In this document: positions 1-4,536 of the stretch, in pieces
How positions within the stretch are numbered: the first letter of the stretch is position 1
Layout: the number at the start of each line of letters is the position of its first letter
NCBI GenBank assembly: GCA_043745295.1
Contig: JAYTTN010000367.1
Location: 1 to 5,818 of the forward strand
Length of the DNA stretch: 5,818 nucleotides
Source: JALHQU01 sp043745295
GTDB taxonomy: Bacteria; Planctomycetota; Planctomycetia; Gemmatales; Gemmataceae
Direction of reading: 5' to 3'
Made by a program: the position numbers and the translations under genes
The notes under the pieces: generated by a model
The model's database searches: none
The model's input: only the letters and a program-made list of their open reading frames with translations
What the model was told of the DNA's origin: nothing

Positions 1-35
1 GCGGTCAAGGCGGGACGGGCGGGGCGACGGGCCAC
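1..35 (-). CDS. Possible 5' end of a gene running off the left edge
   Basis: On the minus strand a GTG codon at 35-33 is preceded by a clear Shine-Dalgarno sequence AGGAG (complement of CTCCT at 43-47) with 7 bases between them. The frame stays open to the window edge and would begin MARRPARPALT. Only 11 codons are visible, so no function can be given. The call rests on the ribosome binding site and on the position, divergent from the tRNA promoter. It could be chance in such GC-rich DNA. Confidence 0.3.
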   Translation of the reverse strand, partial: MARRPARPALT

Positions 36-153
36 GGTGGGGCTCCTGCCGGGAGGGATTTCGGTCAAGCGCCCATCCTCCCATTCCCGACGCCGAAAAA
101 GCCACCGACTTCCGCGACGCTCACCCCGCTCGCACCCTCAGAACCTGCCGGCG

Positions 154-182
154 TTGACAACCCCGCCCCTGTCGCGTAAAAT
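154..182 (+). promoter_or_regulatory. Sigma-70 type promoter of the tRNA-Arg gene
   Basis: A perfect -35 box TTGACA (154-159) is followed by exactly 17 bases and a -10 box TAAAAT (177-182), one base away from TATAAT. Transcription would start near 188-190, only a few bases before the mature tRNA 5' end at 192, so the 5' leader removed by RNase P would be very short. It is the strongest promoter match I see in the window and is AT-rich against a GC-rich background. Confidence 0.85.
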
Positions 183-191
183 TCCGACCAC

Positions 192-265
<74 letters not shown>

Positions 266-278
266 TTTCGCCTCCAAG

Positions 279-621
279 TCAGGACCGTTCAGGATCGACC
301 ACGGGCCGCCAGACGGCACCGTTGCCCCTCGCGTTCGAGGCGTTTTCTCCACCCCCGCGTTCTCCTGATCGCTGGCGCTCGCCCCCGACTGCACCGGTTT
401 CCGCACCGCCGCCCAGCGCCGCCCGGAAGTCCGGGTCGAGAACCTGAAGGTAGTGGCGGTGGCCACACCCGGCGTTTTCCCGAGCCACGCCGTCACCACA
501 TGCGGGGGGGGTTCCGGACCAAATCCGTCTCGCAACTCGCCCTCAGGTTGTGGAACGGCTTCGCCGACGCGGTCAGCCCGGCCCGCTTGACCAACTTCAG
601 CACCCGCGTCCGCCGGTACCC
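279..621 (-). pseudogene. Frameshifted C-terminal remnant of a tyrosine recombinase (integrase)
   Basis: The end of the catalytic domain of a phage-type integrase can be pieced together on the minus strand from three frames. The first piece holds VLKLVKRAGL and then KPFHNLRAS (codons 538-552 encode HNLRA), matching the HxLR box. The second piece holds HVVTAWLGKTPGVA (His codon 500-502), matching the box before the active tyrosine. The third holds HRHYLQVLDPDF, with the nucleophilic tyrosine at 450-452, and runs to a stop at 279-281. Two frameshifts separate the pieces: one in a run of eight G (504-511), one near 456-475. The N-terminal domain and the first catalytic arginine are absent. The remnant abuts tRNA-Arg, the usual location for such integrases. 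The family call is firm from the ordered motifs. The gene is dead unless both frameshifts are sequencing errors. Confidence 0.8.
327..346 (+). terminator. Weak candidate terminator behind tRNA-Arg
   Basis: A short hairpin CCTCG-CGTT-CGAGG (327-340) is followed by CG and four T residues (343-346). The stem has only five pairs and the T tract is short. It lies 62 bases behind the tRNA and inside the integrase remnant on the other strand, so chance is possible. Confidence 0.25.
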
Positions 622-717
622 GCTGTCCCCCGCCCGGCGCACCCCGTCACGCCGCGACCGGTCGTACCTCCCCCAGGTGTGCCTCCTGCCGGCGGCCGCC
701 TCGCCAGTCGCCGCCCG

Positions 718-1101
718 CACCGTCCGCTTGCCGCGACCCCGCTTCCGCACCGCTACCGGGTGCCCAGGGATGCGGACGACGCCCGTCCGGGCCAAGCCGA
801 TCGCCGTCACCCGCCGGCGGACGGTGCCGGCGTCCACCCCGAACAGGCCGCCGGGGAACGCCTGCGACACGGACACCCGGCGGCAGGTGAGGGAGACGGA
901 CAGGCGCTCCGGGACGGCCAACTTCGGCGTCCGCCCGGCCCCCGCCTTCCGCTCCGGCGGCCGGCTGCGGCGGGCCTCGGCGGTTCGGGCGGCGAGCGCC
1001 GGCTCCCGTTGGGCCAGCAGTTCGTCGAACGCGGCCACCGAAAGGCCGGTGAGCTGTCGGAACGTGGACGGCTTGCGGCGGAGGCGGGCGTAGTGGCCCA
1101 T
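718..1101 (-). pseudogene. N-terminal remnant of an IS5-like (DDE_Tnp_4 type) transposase
   Basis: From an ATG at 1101 the minus strand encodes a sequence typical of the DNA-binding N-terminus of IS5-family transposases. It has LTGLSVAAFDELL at residues 19-29 or so, a basic linker, GAGRTPKL (54-61), and a helix-turn-helix part QAFPGGLFGVDAGTVRRRV (80-98), followed by TGVVRIPG (106-113). In intact relatives the catalytic DDE domain comes next, about twice as long again; here it is missing. A faint trace of the first catalytic region may remain to about 643 (RRHT...RDG), which I cannot prove. The frame runs on without a stop into integrase residues, making an open frame of 202 codons to 493 that is a chimera of two decayed genes. 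Transposase origin is well supported; the left boundary is not. Confidence 0.7.
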
Positions 1102-1127
1102 GCCGCACCGATGCCGACACCCCCCTA
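1102..1127 (-). mobile_element. Possible IS terminus with TA target site
   Basis: Directly upstream of the transposase start the minus strand reads TA followed by GGGGGGTGTCGG. TA is the target duplication of some IS5-family groups and the G-rich GGGTGTC looks like a terminal inverted repeat. If so, the element ends near 1125 and TA at 1126-1127 is target DNA. I find no matching GACACCCCCC-TA end further along, so the other end would have been lost. This is inference from one end only. Confidence 0.3.
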
Positions 1128-1380
1128 TTCCGCAACGACTCTACTGATGTTCGTCCACGCGCCGATGCTGCCGCGTAGTACCACCCCGGCCCCGGCGAAG
1201 TTAGCGACCACGTTGCCGTTCGCGGCCGCCACCAGCGCGGTCGCGTTCCGCGGGTCCAGGTTCACCCCGGTGCCGGCCGTCCTGTTGTACCCCCACACCC
1301 CGGTCGTGCCAATGCAATTGGCAGTCACGGGGTCGGGTCGCCCGTCGCCGTTGAAGTCGGCGACCGAATTTTGCAACGCC
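1125..1380 (-). pseudogene. Truncated VCBS / FG-GAP repeat protein fragment
   Basis: The minus-strand frame encodes VADFNGDGRPDPVTANC, the calcium-binding DxNxDGxxD loop of FG-GAP/VCBS beta-propeller repeats found in large extracellular proteins. It is followed by a second kind of repeat: GVWGYN...NATALVAAANGNVV, ANFAGAGVVLRG and GAWTNIS. Full-length relatives have a signal peptide and many repeats over hundreds of residues; here only about 80 residues remain. The frame stays open upstream to an ATG at 1457, but that part lies in a palindromic repeat (1392-1455) and is unlikely to be native. The stop TAG (1127-1125) falls at the suspected IS junction. I read it as an internal piece of a larger gene cut on both sides. 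A small intact gene is less likely. Confidence 0.6.
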
Positions 1381-1391
1381 TCGAATGCTCG

Positions 1392-1455
1392 GAACCGCCG
1401 AGACCGCCGAGAAAGAACTCGACCCTTCTCGGCGGACTCGGCGTCCCGGCGGTTC
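1392..1455. repeat. Imperfect palindromic repeat behind the 148-residue gene
   Basis: The left arm 1392-1413 (GAACCGCCGAGACCGCCGAG AA) and the right arm 1426-1455 are inverted copies built from CGCCGAG units. The right arm has eight extra bases (one more unit) compared with the left; otherwise they differ at one position. The translated form NRRDAESAEK is a common spurious peptide from this kind of dispersed repeat. It starts 21 bases after the stop of the minus-strand gene at 1477. A perfect 12-base palindrome, CGTCGCGCGACG (1461-1472), lies in between. Confidence 0.8.
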
Positions 1456-1476
1456 AATCCCGTCGCGCGACGCGAG

Positions 1477-1923
1477 TCACTCGGCTTCTTCCGTCCAGAC
1501 GCACACGCCGAACCCGCTCAGGTCCACGTCCTCGCCCTTCTCCGGCTCGGTCGGGCCGCCGCGGTCCAGGGTCAGCCGCACGTACATCCAGAAGCACGCC
1601 TTCTCGCCGTGCATGTCGTACCCGCTGGCGTCCACGTCGGACTCGACCAGCCACCGCCACCCCCGCCGCTCGGTGCCGGAGTCGGCCGACTCCTCCTGCC
1701 ACCCCTTCAGCACCCGCGACAGGCCGACCCCCGCCGCCTTCCACGCCTTCGGCTCGTCGATGTGGACGCGCAGCTCGTCCGCCGCCGGCTCGAAGTCGGC
1801 CCCCGGCACCGTCTTCACGGCGTCGAACAGCCGGTGTTCCAGGGCCGAGCACCGCCACGGGGACCACAGGTAGAACGTCACCCCCGTGCCTTCCATTGTC
1901 AGCCCGAACAATTCGACCCGCAT
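1477..1923 (-). CDS. Hypothetical protein, 148 residues, soluble, aromatic-rich
   Basis: An intact minus-strand gene starts at ATG 1923-1921. The start is supported by AGGAG (complement of CTCCT at 1930-1934), six bases upstream. Third codon positions are strongly G/C, as expected for a real gene here. The protein begins MRVELFGLTMEG and has no signal peptide or membrane segment. It is rich in tryptophan and aromatic residues (TFYLWSPWRC at 16-25, RRGWRWLVES, CFWMYVRL, VCVWTEEAE at the end) and is acidic overall, with alternating strands that suggest a beta-rich fold. I do not recognise the family and assign no function. A TACAAT box upstream may be its -10. Its 3' end is followed by a short perfect palindrome and then the palindromic repeat at 1392-1455. 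Confidence 0.8.
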   Translation of the reverse strand: MRVELFGLTMEGTGVTFYLWSPWRCSALEHRLFDAVKTVPGADFEPAADELRVHIDEPKAWKAAGVGLSRVLKGWQEESADSGTERRGWRWLVESDVDASGYDMHGEKACFWMYVRLTLDRGGPTEPEKGEDVDLSGFGVCVWTEEAE

Positions 1924-1973
1924 GGCGAACTCCTGCCGTGTCTGCCGCCGGCCCGGTGGGGCCGCGTGCGGTC

Positions 1974-1979
1974 ATTGTA
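1974..1979 (-). promoter_or_regulatory. Candidate -10 box for the 148-residue gene
   Basis: The minus strand has TACAAT (1979-1974), five of six bases of the -10 consensus, which would give a 5' leader of about 44 bases before the ATG at 1923. No recognisable -35 hexamer lies 16-18 bases upstream; that stretch is the GC-rich hairpin at 1988-2020. The support is only the -10 match in GC-rich DNA. Confidence 0.35.
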
Positions 1980-1987
1980 GCGGAAAC

Positions 1988-2020
1988 GAACCGACCCCGC
2001 CGGGTCGGGCGGGGTCGTTC
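1988..2020 (-). terminator. Strong GC hairpin between two minus-strand genes
   Basis: CGACCCCGCC (1992-2001) and GGCGGGGTCG (2008-2017) form a perfect ten-pair stem with a six-base loop, and GAA/TTC outside (1988-1990, 2018-2020) can add three pairs past a single bulged C. Read on the minus strand the stem is followed by a T-rich stretch (GGTTCGTTTCC), so it may end transcription from the gene at 2155-2478 before the gene at 1923. The T tract is interrupted, so efficiency is uncertain. Confidence 0.5.
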
Positions 2021-2021
2021 T

Positions 2022-2152
2022 CAGGAGTCAAGAGACAGAAGGCAGGAGTCAGTAGGCGGCAGCCCGAGCACAGAAAGCAGACCCGGAGTGAAGTCGGAAG
2101 TCCATCGGGTTTTGACTTCTGTCCCCTGTCTTCTGATTCCTGCCTCCTGTCC
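2022..2152. repeat. Inverted repeat made of CAGGAGTCAGAAG-like units
   Basis: The left arm GACAGAAGGCAGGAGTCAG TAG (2034-2055) matches the complement of 2130-2151 at 19 of 22 positions. Both arms are extended by more copies of similar purine-rich units (AGGAGTCA at 2023-2030; TTTGACTTCTG and CCCTGTCTTCTG at 2111-2135), with 74 bases between the main arms. It starts three bases behind the stop codon of the minus-strand gene at 2155 and its base composition (purines on one arm, pyrimidines on the other) differs sharply from the coding DNA. It looks like a dispersed intergenic element. Confidence 0.7.
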
Positions 2153-2154
2153 CG

Positions 2155-2478
2155 TTACCGCCAGCGGACGGCGAACGTGCTGTTGCCGAAGGTGTGGACC
2201 TCCCGCTCGGCGACGCCGTACACTTCCAGAGAGTCGAGCAGGTCTTCCACGTCGCACAGCCGGCCGAGCGTCACCAGTGTCCAGTCGCTGGCGTCGGACA
2301 GGACGGTGGACACCATCGCCTGTTCGGTCATGGTGTCGTCCGACGGGGCGGCGGACGGGGCGAACGGGTGGACGGTGCCGGGCAGCAGCGCCGGGTGGCG
2401 GGTGGCGACCATCAGCACGAGGCCGCACACCACCGCCGCGAGACTCGTCACCAGGAAGGGGAGCATATCGGTCGTCAT
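2155..2478 (-). CDS. Hypothetical single-pass membrane protein, 107 residues
   Basis: An intact minus-strand gene starts at ATG 2478-2476, with GGAGG (complement of CCTCC at 2486-2490) seven bases upstream; a second in-frame ATG (codon 5) has no such site. Residues 6-26 (LPFLVTSLAAVVCGLVLMVA) form one hydrophobic segment followed by Arg-His, so it is an N-terminal membrane anchor or uncleaved signal. There is no good lipobox around Cys18. A proline/alanine linker (28-48) leads to a compact C-terminal part, about 60-107, with DWTLVTLGRLCDVEDLLDSL and EREVHTFGNSTFAVRWR. It looks like a small folded domain, with a helix carrying acidic and leucine residues and a terminal beta hairpin. I cannot name the family. 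The stop TAA is followed almost at once by the inverted repeat at 2022-2152. Confidence 0.75.
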   Translation of the reverse strand: MTTDMLPFLVTSLAAVVCGLVLMVATRHPALLPGTVHPFAPSAAPSDDTMTEQAMVSTVLSDASDWTLVTLGRLCDVEDLLDSLEVYGVAEREVHTFGNSTFAVRWR

Positions 2479-2552
2479 CGGAGTGCCTCCGGTTGATCGC
2501 GGGCGAGGACATCAACTTCCTGTATCTAGTGCAGGGACGCGAGCGGGAATCG

Positions 2553-2590
2553 CGGGCCGGACGGAAAATGGTCGAAATGTCGGGCCGGAC
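2553..2590. repeat. Direct repeat pair in the divergent intergenic region
   Basis: The 10-base sequence CGGGCCGGAC occurs at 2553-2562 and again at 2581-2590, 28 bases start to start, between the divergent genes at 2478 (minus) and 2694 (plus). A short inverted repeat GCGGGC/GCCCGC (2612-2617, 2634-2639) lies further right. I find no convincing promoter in this 215-base region. The pair could be a regulator site or chance in GC-rich DNA. Confidence 0.35.
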
Positions 2591-2693
2591 TTTTCGCGTC
2601 GCACGAGGTTTGCGGGCGGGCCACAGAAATCCAGCCCGCGCGTCCGAACTCACATGCCGAACATGCAACGGTCGTGCCGCATAAAGGTGTACC

Positions 2694-3422
2694 GTGACCG
2701 ATTCGCCATCTGACAGCCGATTCCCCGTCCTTGCTCCCGCCTGGGTGCTGTACGAGGACGCGCACCTGATCGCGGTGAACAAGCCGGCCCCGCTGCTGAC
2801 GCAGGCTCCGACGGGAGTGCCCAATCTCGAAGTGCTGGTGAAGGCGTACATCAAGGCGAAGTACGCGAAGCCGGCCGGCGTCTACCTCGGCGTCCCGCAC
2901 CGCCTCGACCGGCCGGTGTCGGGGGTCATCGTGTTCGCCCGGAACACCAAGGCGGCGCAGCGGGTTCATGCGCAGTTCGAGGCCCGCACGCCGAAGAAGA
3001 CGTACTGGGCGGTCGTGATCGGTGTGCCGTCGCCGCGCGAAAGCGCGTGGGAGGATTGGGTGCGAAAGGTGCCGCAGGAATCCCGACTGGAGCGAGTGGC
3101 CGAGGGCGAGCCGGGGGCGAAACTCGCCACCCTCGGCGTCCGGGTGCTGGCCGACGTGCCGAGTGGGTCGGTCGTGGAGTTGTCGCCGCTCACGGGCCGG
3201 ATGCACCAGCTCCGGGCGCAGTGCGGGTGGCGCGGGCACCCGGTGTGGGGCGACGACGCCTACGGCAGCGCGGTCCCGTTCGGCCCGCCGGCGGAGTCGC
3301 CCCGCGACCGCGTCATCGCCCTGCACGCCCGCGAGTTGGTCCTCGAACACCCGTTCACCAAGCAGCCGCTCACCATCACCGCCCCATTGCCGGACTACTG
3401 GCCGCCGATCGAATCGGGCTGA
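2694..3422 (+). CDS. RluA-family RNA pseudouridine synthase
   Basis: The 242-residue protein should isomerise specific uridines in rRNA or tRNA to pseudouridine in the cytoplasm. The fold begins at once with WVLYEDAHLIAVNKPAP (17-33). The catalytic box is PHRLDRPVSGVIVFAR with nucleophilic Asp72 in HRLD. KKTYWAVVIG (101-110) is the next conserved strand, and PLTGRMHQLRAQ (165-176) with HPVWGDDAYGS (182-192) forms the C-terminal RNA-binding/active-site motif. There is no S4 domain in front, so it resembles the short RluA/TruC type (about 220-260 residues) rather than RluB/C/D; the substrate cannot be told from the sequence. The start is GTG at 2694 with AAAGGTG (2683-2689) just upstream. It appears to be a single-gene unit with the nested palindrome at 3436-3568 thirteen bases behind the stop. 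Confidence 0.93.
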   Translation: MTDSPSDSRFPVLAPAWVLYEDAHLIAVNKPAPLLTQAPTGVPNLEVLVKAYIKAKYAKPAGVYLGVPHRLDRPVSGVIVFARNTKAAQRVHAQFEARTPKKTYWAVVIGVPSPRESAWEDWVRKVPQESRLERVAEGEPGAKLATLGVRVLADVPSGSVVELSPLTGRMHQLRAQCGWRGHPVWGDDAYGSAVPFGPPAESPRDRVIALHARELVLEHPFTKQPLTITAPLPDYWPPIESG

Positions 3423-3435
3423 CGGCTCTCGGCAG

Positions 3436-3568
3436 CGGCGCGGCGTCAGCCCGCCGGTGTTTGGTTCGATCCGAGCCGGAAGCGTGAGCGACGGTTCCGG
3501 CCGAAGACCGTCGCTCACGCTTCCGGCTCCGACCGGCGATGGAGAACCGGCGGGCTGACCCCGCGCCG
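3436..3568. repeat. Nested palindromic repeat behind the pseudouridine synthase gene
   Basis: The inner arms, 3473-3495 and 3507-3529, are perfect inverted copies of 23 bases (GAGCCGGAAGCGTGAGCGAC GGT) around an 11-base centre. The outer arms, 3436-3459 and 3545-3568, match at 22 of 24 positions (CGGCGCGGCGTCAGCCCGCC and on). The whole 133-base element can fold into one long interrupted hairpin. It has no coding potential of its own; translated readings give low-complexity peptides. It lies between two same-strand genes, 13 bases after the stop at 3422, so it may stop transcription or protect the 3' end. The two-layer build suggests one palindrome inserted in another. Confidence 0.9.
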
Positions 3569-3612
3569 TTCGCCACAAAAAAACACTACTGTTCTGGATT
3601 TCACTTTCTTGG

Positions 3613-3641
3613 TTGACTTCCCGACGCACGGTGCGTATATG
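3613..3641 (+). promoter_or_regulatory. Candidate promoter of the 263-residue gene
   Basis: TTGACT (3613-3618) is one base from the -35 consensus, and after exactly 17 bases TATATG (3636-3641) shares four of six bases with the -10 consensus. The stretch 3570-3660 is locally AT-richer than its surroundings. Within the spacer CGCAC-G-GTGCG (3625-3635) is a perfect dyad that could be an operator. The start would be near 3648, about 29 bases before the GTG at 3677. Confidence 0.5.
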
Positions 3642-3676
3642 TACTGGTAGTCACTTTCCAGTTCCGGAGTGCCACC

Positions 3677-4468
3677 GTGAACACGACCACGCAAACCCCG
3701 CCGCGCACCGAGGCGGCCGACCGCTTCCGGTGCGCGTCGGACGTGCCCGATCCGCCGCGCGATGCGGTCGGCCGCAAGCAATACTGGGAAGACACCGTGG
3801 CCGAGGCGGTCGCCGAGCTGCGCCGCCGCCTGGCCAGCAGCCGCGACGAGAAGTCGTTCCAGGCGCTCCAGATGATTCTGGACTTGGAGAAGACCCGAAT
3901 CCGGCACAAAGAGCCGGTGGCGGGAACGAAGGTCGAGACGCGGTGGTCGGGGCTGGGGTCGATGGAGGACAGCACGTCCAGTGGCGGCAAGTACCAGGGG
4001 CCGAAGGCGGTCGAGGCGAAGACGGAAGACCTCACCCCGCCGGCTCTTGCGAGCCGCGACCGCGAGGGAGTGGCCTCTTTACCCCCAGCCGAGATGCCAC
4101 TCCCTGGCGGTCGCGGCTCGCCGGACAACGCTGTCCCGTCGAACACCCCCTCTCCGGAACGGGGAGGGGGCCGGGGGGTGGGGTCTTCGACTTCCCCACC
4201 CAAACCCGCTCGGCCGATCCCGCTCCGCGAGCGGGTCAAACTCCAGAGCCTGCACAAGGGCGTCATCGGCCACTTCCACGACCACGACGACGACTACCTG
4301 CTGGAGCGCCGCCAGCGCCGCCAGCGGGACGATGCTTATGCGGCGGAACTGGACGAGCAGCGCGACCGGGAGGCCGTTCGCAAAGCCCCGCCGCCGCCGC
4401 CCCTGCCCCGGTCGAAAGACCTCTGCATCATCTCGCTGCGCGAGAACGCTCCCGACGAACCGGCGTGA
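3677..4468 (+). CDS. Hypothetical protein, 263 residues, with repeat-derived insert
   Basis: The GTG start at 3677 has GGAG (3666-3669) seven bases upstream. Residues 1-118 begin MNTTTQTPPRTEAADRF and contain a helical, charged stretch (KQYWEDTVAEAVAELRRRLA, then KSFQALQMILDLEKTRIRHK) that may form a coiled coil. Residues about 122-175 are Pro/Gly/Arg/Ser-rich and are encoded by two palindromic repeats (4040-4124 and 4146-4200). The rest, from about 180, is charged and helical (PIPLRERVKLQSLHKGVIG, a DHDDDYLLERRQRRQRDD acidic/basic stretch) and ends with a proline run and RSKDLCIISLREN. No signal peptide or membrane segment is seen. I do not recognise the family. Without the insert the protein would be about 205-210 residues. 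The stop TGA overlaps a possible GTG start of the next gene. Confidence 0.65.
   Translation: MNTTTQTPPRTEAADRFRCASDVPDPPRDAVGRKQYWEDTVAEAVAELRRRLASSRDEKSFQALQMILDLEKTRIRHKEPVAGTKVETRWSGLGSMEDSTSSGGKYQGPKAVEAKTEDLTPPALASRDREGVASLPPAEMPLPGGRGSPDNAVPSNTPSPERGGGRGVGSSTSPPKPARPIPLRERVKLQSLHKGVIGHFHDHDDDYLLERRQRRQRDDAYAAELDEQRDREAVRKAPPPPPLPRSKDLCIISLRENAPDEPA
4040..4124. repeat. Palindromic repeat inside the 263-residue gene
   Basis: The arms 4049-4074 and 4096-4121 are inverted copies matching at 25 of 26 positions (GCGAGCCGCGACCGCGAGGG and on), with a 21-base centre and an outer CCGGC/GCCGG pair (4040-4044, 4120-4124). It is read through in frame as residues about 122-150, including ALASRDREGVASLPPAEMPL. 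A near-perfect 26-base inverted repeat is not expected in a coding region, so it is most simply an inserted element. Confidence 0.85.
4146..4200. repeat. Second pair of hairpins inside the 263-residue gene
   Basis: CCCCCTCTCC (4146-4155) and GGGGAGGGGG (4161-4170) form a ten-pair hairpin with one G-U pair and a five-base loop. GGTGGGG (4177-4183) and CCCCACC (4194-4200) form a seven-pair hairpin behind it. The reverse frame gives PHPPAPSP, a peptide typical of C-rich dispersed repeats in bacterial genomes. Together with the element at 4040-4124 it gives a foreign-looking stretch of about 160 bases. Confidence 0.65.
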
Positions 4469-4536
4469 GCCGACTCGGTTCGTTCGCGCGCGATTCGCCT
4501 TGTCCGTTCGCCGCGTGTCCGCTATCCCGGTTCGCC

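Noticed and set aside
43..53. CTCCTGCCGGG shared with the tRNA T-arm region (251-261), as a possible att direct repeat
   Set aside because: Only 11 bases match, it lies upstream of the tRNA and not beyond an inserted element, and such matches are expected by chance in GC-rich DNA of this length.
550..1980. 476-codon open frame on the plus strand
   Set aside because: It lies opposite the integrase, transposase and VCBS remnants and the intact gene at 1477-1923, and its product is low-complexity Pro/Arg/Ala sequence, as expected for a shadow frame in GC-rich DNA.
1392..2152. Palindromic repeats as a CRISPR array
   Set aside because: The repeats are inverted, differ from one another and lack regular spacers; no cas-like gene is present.
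1371..2684. 437-codon plus-strand frame and overlapping frame at 1886-2713
   Set aside because: They cross two palindromic repeats and lie antisense to two minus-strand genes with good ribosome binding sites; no domain-like segments are seen.
3613..4536. In-frame upstream extension of the DUF1573-like gene
   Set aside because: The frame is open to 3613 but overlaps the 263-residue gene in another frame and gives Arg/Gly/Pro-rich sequence. The signal-like segment at 4537 marks the likely protein start, with GTG 4465 as the only reasonable alternative.
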